DNA of 64,000 bases. It comes from Pseudomonas rubra. GTDB lineage: Bacteria > Pseudomonadota > Gammaproteobacteria > Pseudomonadales > Pseudomonadaceae. Positions 55,770 through 62,911 of this stretch are shown here, one piece after another (the stretch's first letter is position 1; the number at the start of each line of letters is the position of its first letter). Where the stretch lies: positions 177,513 to 241,512 of the forward strand of contig NZ_JAMDGZ010000048.1 of assembly GCF_028656935.1 (NCBI RefSeq), given 5' to 3'. Made by a program: the position numbers and the translations under genes. The notes beneath the pieces are model-generated. The model was not told the origin of the DNA, did no database searches, and worked only from the letters and a program-made list of their open reading frames with translations.

Positions 55770-56582
55770 TCAGGCCTTGCGCGCGCCCCGCACACCCTGG
55801 GCCAGCGCTGAGCACAGTTCGAGCACATCACCCACAGCCTGCTCGGCGGTTTTGGCATTGGCAATCTTGTCGACCAATGCCGAACCGACCACTACACCCT
55901 CCGACAGTTTGGCGATCGCCGCGGCCTGCTCTGGCGTGCGGATACCGAAGCCGACGCTGATTGGCAGGTCGGTGTGCCGACGCAGGCGCTCGATGGCGCT
56001 GCTGACATGCTCGGTGGTCGCGGAGCCAGCACCGGTTACACCGGCAACCGAGACGTAGTAGACGAACCCGGAGCTGCGCTCGAGCACGCGCGGCAGGCGC
56101 ACGTCGTCTGTGGTCGGGGTGGTCAGACGGATGAAATCGATGCCTGCCGCCTGAGCCGGGGTCGCAAGTTCAGCATCGTGCTCCGGTGGCAGGTCGACGA
56201 TGATCAGGCCGTCCACGCCCACGGCCTTGGCCTGGGCCACGAAAGCCTCGACACCAAAGCGGTGAATCGGGTTGTAATAGCCCATCAGCACGATTGGCGT
56301 GGTCTGGTTGTCGACGCGGAACTCGCGAACCATCTGCAGGGTTTTCGCCAGGGTCTGGCCAGCCTCCAGGGCGCGCAAGGTGGCGAGCTGGATCGCCACG
56401 CCGTCGGCCATCGGGTCGGTGAACGGCATGCCCAGCTCGATCACATCAGCGCCAGCAGCCGGCAGGCCTTTGAGGATTTGCAGCGAAGCGTCGTAGCCGG
56501 GGTCGCCCGCAGTGATGAAGGTGACCAGTGCCGAACGGCCTTCGGCTTTCAGCTCGGCGAAGCGTTGTTCAAGACGGCTCAT
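55770..56582 (-). CDS. trpA: Tryptophan synthase alpha chain
   Basis: Cleaves indole-3-glycerol phosphate to indole. The 270-aa TIM barrel has catalytic Glu49 (ADVIELGMPFTDP) and Asp60 (DPMADG). Its ATG overlaps the trpB stop (ATGA). In pseudomonads trpBA is unlinked from the rest of trp and activated by the divergent TrpI. Confidence 0.97.
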   Translation of the reverse strand: MSRLEQRFAELKAEGRSALVTFITAGDPGYDASLQILKGLPAAGADVIELGMPFTDPMADGVAIQLATLRALEAGQTLAKTLQMVREFRVDNQTTPIVLMGYYNPIHRFGVEAFVAQAKAVGVDGLIIVDLPPEHDAELATPAQAAGIDFIRLTTPTTDDVRLPRVLERSSGFVYYVSVAGVTGAGSATTEHVSSAIERLRRHTDLPISVGFGIRTPEQAAAIAKLSEGVVVGSALVDKIANAKTAEQAVGDVLELCSALAQGVRGARKA

Positions 56583-57796
56583 GCCTGTTTCTCCTGGGCA
56601 GCCATATGGCTCATCACGGTTTGCATGTCTTTGTCGCCGCGCCCGGACAGGCACACTACCATCAGGTGGTCCTTGGGCAGGGTCGGTGCGCGTTTGATCG
56701 CTTCGGCCAGGGCGTGGGAGGTTTCCAGGGCCGGAATGATGCCTTCCAGGCGGCAGGTGGTGTGAAACGCCGCCAGGGCTTCGTCGTCGGTGATGCTGAC
56801 GTACTCGACGCGCTTCACTTCGTGCAGGTAGGCGTGCTCCGGGCCGATGCCGGGATAATCCAGGCCTGCGGAAATCGAGTGGGCATCGGTGATCTGGCCG
56901 TCGGCATCCTGCAGCAGGTAAGTGCGGTTGCCGTGCAGCACACCGGGCACGCCGCCATTGAGGCTGGCTGCATGCTTGTCGGTGTCGACACCATGGCCAC
57001 CGGCTTCAACACCGATGATCTGCACGCTGGCGTCATCGAGGAAGTCGTGGAACAGGCCCATGGCATTGGAGCCGCCGCCGACGCAGGCGATCAGGCTGTC
57101 GGGCAGGCGCCCTTCCTTGGCCTGCAGCTGCTCGCGGGTTTCCTTGCCGATGATCGACTGGAAGTCGCGAACCATTGCCGGGTACGGGTGCGGGCCGGCG
57201 ACGGTGCCGATCAGGTAAAAGGTGTCGTCGACGTTGGTGACCCAGTCGCGCAGGGCCTCGTTCATCGCATCTTTGAGGGTGCCGGTACCGGCGGTCACTG
57301 GCACGATTTCGGCGCCCAGCAGCTTCATGCGGAACACGTTGGCCTGTTGACGCTCGATATCGGTGGCGCCCATGTAGATCACGCACGGCAGGCCGAAGCG
57401 CGCAGCGACCGTGGCAGTGGCCACGCCGTGCATGCCGGCGCCGGTTTCGGCGATCAGGCGTTTTTTACCCATGCGCTTGGCCAGCAGTACCTGGCCGATG
57501 CAGTTGTTAACCTTGTGTGCGCCGGTGTGGTTGAGTTCTTCACGCTTGAAGAAAATCTTCGCACCACCGCAGTGTTCGGTCAGGCGTTCGGCGAAGTACA
57601 GCGGGTTGGGCCGGCCGATGTAGTCGCGCTGAAAGTACGCCAGTTGCTCGAGAAACGCCGGGTCGGCCTTGGCTGCCTCGTATTCGCGGGCAAGATCGAG
57701 CACCAGCGGCATCAGGGTTTCTGCCACGTAGCGGCCGCCGAATTCGCCAAACAGGCCATTGGCATCGGGGCCGGCGCGGAAGTTGGTCTGGGTCAT
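56579..57796 (-). CDS. trpB: Tryptophan synthase beta chain
   Basis: PLP enzyme joining indole and serine. The 405-aa protein has the PLP lysine Lys95 in NHTGAHKVNNC and the phosphate-binding GGGSNAMG loop. Transcribed away from trpI across 109 bases that should hold the TrpI sites. Confidence 0.98.
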   Translation of the reverse strand: MTQTNFRAGPDANGLFGEFGGRYVAETLMPLVLDLAREYEAAKADPAFLEQLAYFQRDYIGRPNPLYFAERLTEHCGGAKIFFKREELNHTGAHKVNNCIGQVLLAKRMGKKRLIAETGAGMHGVATATVAARFGLPCVIYMGATDIERQQANVFRMKLLGAEIVPVTAGTGTLKDAMNEALRDWVTNVDDTFYLIGTVAGPHPYPAMVRDFQSIIGKETREQLQAKEGRLPDSLIACVGGGSNAMGLFHDFLDDASVQIIGVEAGGHGVDTDKHAASLNGGVPGVLHGNRTYLLQDADGQITDAHSISAGLDYPGIGPEHAYLHEVKRVEYVSITDDEALAAFHTTCRLEGIIPALETSHALAEAIKRAPTLPKDHLMVVCLSGRGDKDMQTVMSHMAAQEKQA

Positions 57797-57905
57797 GGGT
57801 CGCTCCAGGGCGATAGTGAAGTCGGGAATGGCTTTACTCTAACCACCACACGCGCCGCTGAAAACCGATAAGATTGCTACAACCTGTCAGGAAAACTCAC
57901 ACGTC
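57797..57905. promoter_or_regulatory. trpB-trpI divergent control region
   Basis: In P. aeruginosa and P. putida TrpI binds two sites in this gap and activates trpBA with indole-glycerol phosphate. Here the gap is 109 bases, a similar size; the individual half-sites were not resolved by eye. Confidence 0.6.
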
Positions 57906-58802
57906 ATGCGCCAGGACCTGCCTCCCCTCAATGCCCTGCGGGCGTTCGAAGCCACTGCCCGGCTCAACAGCGTCAGCCAGGCAGCCGAGCAGCTTCATGT
58001 TACTCATGGCGCGGTTAGCCGGCAGTTGAAGGTGCTTGAAGAGCACCTTGGGGTCGCGCTGTTCGTCAAAGACGGGCGTGGCATTAAACTCACAGATGCA
58101 GGGGTGCGCCTGCGCGATGCCAGCAGCGATGCGTTCGAACGTCTGCGCGGTGTGTGTGCAGAGATCAGTCAAAGCAGCGCCGATGCGCCGTTCGTCCTTG
58201 GTTGCTCCGGCAGCCTGCTGGCACGCTGGTTCATCCCACGGCTGGGGCGGCTGAAGGCGGATTTGCCGCAATTGCGCCTGCACCTGTCGGCCGGTGAAGG
58301 CGACCTCGACCCGCGCCGTCCCGGGTTGGATGCATTGCTGGTGTTTGCCGAGCCGCCATGGCCGGCGGACATGCAGGTGCATGTGCTCGCTCAGGAGCAC
58401 ATTGGCCCGGTGCTCAGCCCGCATTTCCCCGGGTTCAAGCGCTTGCAGCAGGCTCCGGCTGAGGCGCTGCTGGCTGAGACCTTGCTGCAGACTACCTCAC
58501 GCCCGCAAGCATGGCCGAATTGGGCCGCGCAGCAAGGTATAGACCCGCAGGCGCTGCACTATGGACAGGATTTCGAGCATCTGTATTACTTGCTGGAGGC
58601 GGCAGTGGCCGGGCTGGGTGTGGCCATTGCCCCGCAACCGCTGGTAGCCGACGACTTGCGCGCCGGGCGCCTGGCCGCACCGTGGGGGTTTTGCCAAACC
58701 CGGGCCGCACTGGCCTTGTGGGTGCCGCGACGCGCCGCAGACGGGCGCGCCGAGCAACTGGCTGGCTGGTTGCGCGCGGAGCTTGCGCGCCAGATCGCTT
58801 AG
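57906..58802 (+). CDS. trpI: LysR-family activator TrpI
   Basis: A 298-aa LysR protein with an N-terminal HTH (PPLNALRAFEATARLNSVSQAAEQLHV, about 5-40) of the GcvA/TrpI subgroup. Divergent from trpBA as in other pseudomonads. Its stop overlaps the convergent DUF883 gene by 4 bases. Confidence 0.93.
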   Translation: MRQDLPPLNALRAFEATARLNSVSQAAEQLHVTHGAVSRQLKVLEEHLGVALFVKDGRGIKLTDAGVRLRDASSDAFERLRGVCAEISQSSADAPFVLGCSGSLLARWFIPRLGRLKADLPQLRLHLSAGEGDLDPRRPGLDALLVFAEPPWPADMQVHVLAQEHIGPVLSPHFPGFKRLQQAPAEALLAETLLQTTSRPQAWPNWAAQQGIDPQALHYGQDFEHLYYLLEAAVAGLGVAIAPQPLVADDLRAGRLAAPWGFCQTRAALALWVPRRAADGRAEQLAGWLRAELARQIA

Positions 58803-59125
58803 TGACTGCGTCTGCACATCAGGTACGCCGCCAGCAGGCCAAGGGCGCCAACCGCGACACCGGCAGTGGCCCAAGGGTGCTCCTGAGCGTAGTCACGGGT
58901 GGCCAAGCCGGTTTCACGGGTCTTGGTCTTCACCTCTTCATAGGCATCGCTGAGCAGGCTGCGCGAATGGCGAAGGGCATTCTCGGCGTTGCCCTTGAGC
59001 GTCTTCAGGGTTTTGCGCGACTCGTCCGAGGCATCGTCCTTGAGACTTTCCAGTGACTTGAGCAGGCTTTCGATCTCGGCTTCCATGCTTTGCAACGAAG
59101 CTTTACGCAGCGAGGTGTTGGCCAT
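58799..59125 (-). CDS. DUF883 (ElaB/YqjD)-family inner-membrane protein
   Basis: A 108-aa protein: charged amphipathic helices (about 10-75) and a C-terminal membrane segment (HPWATAGVAVGALGLLAAYLM). Family members sit in the inner membrane by this tail and bind ribosomes in stationary phase. No signal peptide. Stationary-phase control is expected from the family, not shown here. Confidence 0.88.
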   Translation of the reverse strand: MANTSLRKASLQSMEAEIESLLKSLESLKDDASDESRKTLKTLKGNAENALRHSRSLLSDAYEEVKTKTRETGLATRDYAQEHPWATAGVAVGALGLLAAYLMCRRSH

Positions 59126-59278
59126 GGTGACTCTCCTTCGAGGTTGAGTTGAGCTGTGTAGGTTCCGACTACAGGGCGCTGGGAAAGTGCAGTCGAACTT
59201 TTGGCGGCATTTACCTCTGGCAGGTAAAAAAGCCCGGCACTGCTAGGCTCTATCTCATGTTCAAAAAGGAGATTGCCC

Positions 59279-59494
59279 ATGTCTGATCACCACACCTACA
59301 AGAAAATCGAACTGGTCGGCTCATCGCCCACCTCCATCGAGGAGGCGATCAACAATGCCCTGGCCGAGGCCGGCAAGAGCATCAAGCACCTTGAGTGGTT
59401 CGAGGTGGTCGATACCCGGGGCCATATCAAGGACAACAAGGCTGCACATTTTCAGGTCACGCTCAAAGTGGGCTTCCGCATCGTCAATAGCTGA
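59279..59494 (+). CDS. Dodecin
   Basis: A 71-aa flavin-binding protein that forms hollow dodecamers. It has the family pattern YKKIELVGSSPTSIEEAI, the flavin-stacking Trp in HLEWFEVVDTRGHI and FQVTLKVGFR. Well-placed AAGGAG lies upstream of the ATG. Flavin storage or scavenging is the known role of the family. Confidence 0.93.
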   Translation: MSDHHTYKKIELVGSSPTSIEEAINNALAEAGKSIKHLEWFEVVDTRGHIKDNKAAHFQVTLKVGFRIVNS

Positions 59495-59597
59495 AGCGGC
59501 GACACTGGCTTGTGCGGGTCAATTGCGTTAAACACTCCTGAGGCGCCCGGCCTTCCTGGCGCCCTTCTCTATTTGATCTGAACAAGGAAAGCGATCG

Positions 59598-59822
59598 ATG
59601 AAGACGTTGGTAGTAGCGATAGGTTTGATGACGTTGGCGGGCACCGCACTGGCCGCCGGCAAGCCATGTGAAGAGCTCAAGAGCGAAATAGCAGCCAAGC
59701 TCGATGCCAAAGGCGTCAGTGGCTACTCGCTGGAGATCGTTGATAAAGGTGCTGCCGCTGGTGGCAAGGTGGTGGGTAGCTGCGAAGGCGGCACCAAGGA
59801 AATCGTCTACAAGCGCGGGTAA
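59598..59822 (+). CDS. DUF1161-family small periplasmic protein (first copy)
   Basis: A 74-aa protein with a signal peptide (MKTLVVAIGLMTLAGTALAA) and a mature part with two Cys: PCEELKSEIAAKLDAKGV and VGSCEGGTKEIVY. The Cys pair may form a disulfide. Function unknown. A paralogue lies at 61584. Confidence 0.85.
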   Translation: MKTLVVAIGLMTLAGTALAAGKPCEELKSEIAAKLDAKGVSGYSLEIVDKGAAAGGKVVGSCEGGTKEIVYKRG

Positions 59823-59835
59823 CGGTGCTTCATCC

Positions 59836-59889
59836 ATCGCGGGGCAAGCCCGCTCCTACATTATTGTGGGAGCGGGCTTGCCCCGCGAT
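59836..59889. repeat. REP pair before the LLM oxidoreductase stop
   Basis: ATCGCGGGGCAAGCCCGCTCC.. faces its inverse ..GGAGCGGGCTTGCCCCGCGAT around TACATTATTGTG. It is the most perfect REP pair in the window, between two convergent genes. Confidence 0.92.
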
Positions 59890-59896
59890 AGGGCCC

Positions 59897-60901
59897 TCAG
59901 CCGCCCAGCACTGTTTGCGCAAGCAGCTCATAGGACCGAATCCGGTCCGCATGCTCATACAGGTCGCAGGTAAAGATCAGCTCATCTGCCTCGGTCTGCT
60001 CAAGCAGCACTTCAAGTTTGGCGCGGATCTTCGCTGGGCTACCAACCATTGCCAGCCCGAGGAAACTGCCTACCGCTTCACGTTCATGAGGCAGCCACAG
60101 GCCGTCCATGGTGGCTACTGGCGGACGTTGTACCAGGCTTTGCCCGCGCATCAGGGCGAGAATGCGCTGGTACACCGAGGTGGCCAGGTAATCCGCCTGC
60201 TCGTCGGTATCGGCAGCGACCAGCGGCACACCGAGCATCACGTAGGGCTTGTCGAGCACCGCAGAAGGCTGGAAGTGGTTGCGGTACACGCGAATCGCCT
60301 CATGCAGGTAGCGAGGGGCGAAATGCGAGGCGAAGGCGTAGGGCAAGCCGCGCATGCCGGCCAGTTGCGCACTGAACAGGCTCGAACCGAGCAACCAGAT
60401 CGGCACTTCGGTGCCGTAACCCGGCACCGCAATGACTTTTTGCTCCGGTGTCCGTGGGCCCAGGTAGCGCATCAATTCTTCGACATCATCAGGAAAGTCG
60501 TCGGCACTGCCGGAGCGTTCGCGGCGCAGGGCGCGGGCAGTCATCTGGTCGGAGCCCGGGGCGCGGCCCAGGCCCAGGTCGATACGCCCGGGATACAGGC
60601 TGGCCAGGGTTCCGAATTGTTCAGCGATCACCAGTGGCGCGTGGTTGGGCAACATTACCCCGCCGGCGCCCACGCGGATCGTCGAAGTGCCGCCGGCCAG
60701 ATAGCTGAGCAGCACCGAGGTCGCCGAGCTGGCGATACCATCCATGTTGTGGTGCTCGGCCACCCAGAAGCGGTTGTAGCCAAACTTCTCGACATGTTGT
60801 GCAAGGTCCAGCGAGTTGCGTAGCGACTGTGCCGGGCCGCTGTCAGCGCGCACTGGCACCAGGTCGAGGGTGGAAATCTTGATATCCGCAAGTTGCTTCA
60901 T
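59897..60901 (-). CDS. LLM-class flavin-dependent oxidoreductase
   Basis: A 334-aa bacterial-luciferase-like monooxygenase fold protein (MsnO8/YhbW type), with VAEHHNMDGIASSATSVLLSYLAGGT and LGLGRAPGSD typical of the subgroup. The ATG giving MKQLADIKISTLDLVPV was chosen; the longer upstream frame contains the divergent promoter. The substrate is unknown. Confidence 0.9.
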   Translation of the reverse strand: MKQLADIKISTLDLVPVRADSGPAQSLRNSLDLAQHVEKFGYNRFWVAEHHNMDGIASSATSVLLSYLAGGTSTIRVGAGGVMLPNHAPLVIAEQFGTLASLYPGRIDLGLGRAPGSDQMTARALRRERSGSADDFPDDVEELMRYLGPRTPEQKVIAVPGYGTEVPIWLLGSSLFSAQLAGMRGLPYAFASHFAPRYLHEAIRVYRNHFQPSAVLDKPYVMLGVPLVAADTDEQADYLATSVYQRILALMRGQSLVQRPPVATMDGLWLPHEREAVGSFLGLAMVGSPAKIRAKLEVLLEQTEADELIFTCDLYEHADRIRSYELLAQTVLGG

Positions 60902-61085
60902 GGGCGATTGAGCCTCCTGGACAGTCATTTGGCCGCAGTGAAGCAACGGCCTTTCTAGCTCTGTATGGGCACATCCACAGGAATCAATGCCGGAGTTCGT
61001 AATCCGTATGAACTTGCCTGTGTCAGGGCTCTCTGAATTTAAGGCAAGGCGCGATATCACGTGCCCTGAGAGCTCAGGAGGCTTT

Positions 61086-61511
61086 ATGAAAAAGACAGCA
61101 TCGGCTATTTGGCAGGGCGGGCTTAAGGAAGGCAAAGGCCTGCTTTCCACCGAAAGTGGTGCCCTCAAGCAGAACCCCTATGGCTTCAACACCCGTTTCG
61201 AGGGCCAGCCGGGTACCAACCCCGAAGAGTTGATCGGCGCGGCGCATGCCGGCTGTTTCTCCATGGCCTTGTCGATGATGCTGGGCGAGGCGGGTCTAAC
61301 CGCCGAGCGCATTGACACCATTGCCGAAGTCACCCTCGACAAGTTGCCTGATGGCTTTGCCATCACCGCTGTGAACCTGATTCTCAAGGCCAAGGTGCCA
61401 GGGGCCAGCGAGGCGCAGTTTGTCGAGATCGCCAACAAGGCCAAGGCAGGCTGCCCGGTCTCGAAGGTGCTCAACGCGACAATCAGCCTGGACGCAACGC
61501 TGCTGAGCTGA
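61086..61511 (+). CDS. osmC: OsmC-family peroxiredoxin
   Basis: Hydroperoxide reductase of the OsmC subgroup. The 141-aa protein has the two catalytic cysteines Cys57 (HAGCFSMALS) and Cys123 (AGCPVSKVLN). Divergent from the LLM oxidoreductase; AGGAGG lies six bases before the ATG. The family is osmotically and stationary-phase induced. Confidence 0.93.
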   Translation: MKKTASAIWQGGLKEGKGLLSTESGALKQNPYGFNTRFEGQPGTNPEELIGAAHAGCFSMALSMMLGEAGLTAERIDTIAEVTLDKLPDGFAITAVNLILKAKVPGASEAQFVEIANKAKAGCPVSKVLNATISLDATLLS

Positions 61512-61583
61512 GGCAGAACCGGGACCTGCCATTGTGGTCAAATGGAGGTCGGTGGAGTGTCCACCGTCACCAGGAGCTGTCCC

Positions 61584-61817
61584 ATGATCCGTGTTGCAAT
61601 GGCTGTGCTGGCTTCGGTGCTGGCAACTTCTGCGCTGGCTGCGCCGAAAGATTGTGAAGAGCTCAAGGCAGAGATCGAAGCCAAGATCCAGGCCAACAAC
61701 GTGAGCTCCTATACCCTGGAAATCGTCAAGAACGAGGACGTCCACGACCAGAACATGGTGGTCGGCAGTTGTGAAGGCGGCAGCCGGAGGATCATCTATC
61801 AGAAGAATGATCGCTAG
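61584..61817 (+). CDS. DUF1161-family small periplasmic protein (second copy)
   Basis: A 77-aa paralogue of the protein at 59598: signal peptide ending ALAA, then PKDCEELKAEIEAKIQANNVSSYTL-type mature part with two Cys (in DCEELK and GSCEGG). Its stop codon TAG is the first base of the inverted-repeat element that follows. Confidence 0.85.
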   Translation: MIRVAMAVLASVLATSALAAPKDCEELKAEIEAKIQANNVSSYTLEIVKNEDVHDQNMVVGSCEGGSRRIIYQKNDR

Positions 61818-61957
61818 GCTCTGTACGAAATGCATCCGAGCTCGTCCATGCTGCGTTGAAAGCAGGCTCGGAATGCTCATTTACAACCAGTAAACTCCGC
61901 TTCCTCGCCTGTTTTCGCCTTGCCTGGCCTTCGCTCGAATACATTTCATACAGAGCC
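61817..61957. mobile_element. 141-bp MITE-like element with 25-base inverted ends
   Basis: Left end GGCTCTGTACGAAATGCATC.. and right end (inverse) GGCTCTGTATGAAATGTATT.. agree at 22 of 25 positions. The interior has no coding potential. The ends resemble those of IS5-group elements, from memory. It begins on the last base of the DUF1161 stop and ends 6 bases before the stop of the convergent lipoprotein gene, so it fills the whole gap. No clear target duplication was found. Confidence 0.7.
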
Positions 61958-61963
61958 TGGGCT

Positions 61964-62377
61964 TCAGGGCGTGCAGAAGATGTTGTTCGATTCTTCGGCA
62001 ACCACCTTGCGCTGGGCATCATACAGGTAGGCGCTGGGCTGCATGGCCGGGGCCCGGGCTTCCAGGCGATAGCGCTGGCCTGCCTCGAAGTGATCGAACT
62101 TGACGGTCAGGTAGCAGGTGCGTTCGGTGGGGTCGGTGATGAAACCGCCGGACGGGACTTCGTAATCGAAACGTACCACCAGCTCGTGTGCGCCGGGCGT
62201 CACCTGGAAGAAACGGCCATCGGTCACACGCTGGCCATCCAGGCGCTCAGCCATCACCAGTTTCCCCGGCGTGATGGTGTAAAAGTCGACCCAGGCCTGT
62301 TTGTTATCCACAGGTGGCAGGGGGCTGGCGCAGGCCCCCAGCGTACTGATTGCGAGCAGCATCATAGGCTGGCGCAT
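61964..62377 (-). CDS. Putative lipoprotein (first of two paralogues)
   Basis: A 137-aa protein with a lipoprotein signal: lipobox LGAC, Cys16. The mature part has a predicted beta-rich fold with PGAHELVVRFDYEVP and ERTCYLTVKFDHFEAGQRYRLEA. It is clearly related along its length to the protein encoded just upstream. Function unknown. The ATG giving MRQPMMLLAI was chosen for the signal peptide. An exact DnaA box lies in the gene (62304). Confidence 0.85.
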   Translation of the reverse strand: MRQPMMLLAISTLGACASPLPPVDNKQAWVDFYTITPGKLVMAERLDGQRVTDGRFFQVTPGAHELVVRFDYEVPSGGFITDPTERTCYLTVKFDHFEAGQRYRLEARAPAMQPSAYLYDAQRKVVAEESNNIFCTP

Positions 62378-62430
62378 GGCAAACTCCGACGTGCGGGTTA
62401 CAAAGCTTAAGCATAGCGCCATTCACGTCT

Positions 62431-62844
62431 TCAGGTGCGTTGGCAGCCTGCCGGCAAGCCTGTGCCTACCACTTTGCGCTGTTGATCATAGAGCTTGGCC
62501 CATGGACGGAAGCCGATGCTACCGGCTTCGAGCTGGTAACGCTGGCCGGCAGTGAACTCCTTGAATTTCACATTCAGCTGGCAATCGCGCCACAGCGGCT
62601 CATCGACCGGGCCGATATTGCTCGGGGTCACCGGGAACAGGTAGCGCACGGTCAGTTCATGGCTACCTGGCGACACTTCGAAGTAGCGTTTGTCGGCCCA
62701 GGCGCGCTCGTCCACTTCAATGGCATGCAGGGTGTCGTCCTGACCCGGGGCAAGGTCGATCCAGGCCTGATTGGGGTCGGCGGGGGGCAGGCTGGCACAG
62801 CCGCAAATAAGCACAACAGCGCTGACGACAATCAGTGTACGCAT
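62431..62844 (-). CDS. Putative lipoprotein (second of two paralogues)
   Basis: A 137-aa protein, lipobox ICGC with Cys16, then the same pattern as its neighbour: NQAWIDL, KRYFEVSPGSHELTVRYLF, CQLNVKFKEFTAGQRYQLEAG, LYDQQRKVV. Same length and same strand, 53 bases apart, so a tandem duplication. Function unknown. Confidence 0.87.
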   Translation of the reverse strand: MRTLIVVSAVVLICGCASLPPADPNQAWIDLAPGQDDTLHAIEVDERAWADKRYFEVSPGSHELTVRYLFPVTPSNIGPVDEPLWRDCQLNVKFKEFTAGQRYQLEAGSIGFRPWAKLYDQQRKVVGTGLPAGCQRT

Positions 62845-62911
62845 GGCAAAACTCCAGCCGGGCAGGATAGTCTTGAAGCTGATGAGTACTCGAGCGGATG
62901 ACAGGACACGA

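Noticed and set aside
61856..62410. A 184-codon plus-strand frame over the MITE-like element and lipoprotein gene
   Set aside because: It begins inside the repeat element and continues antisense to a lipoprotein with a clear signal peptide.
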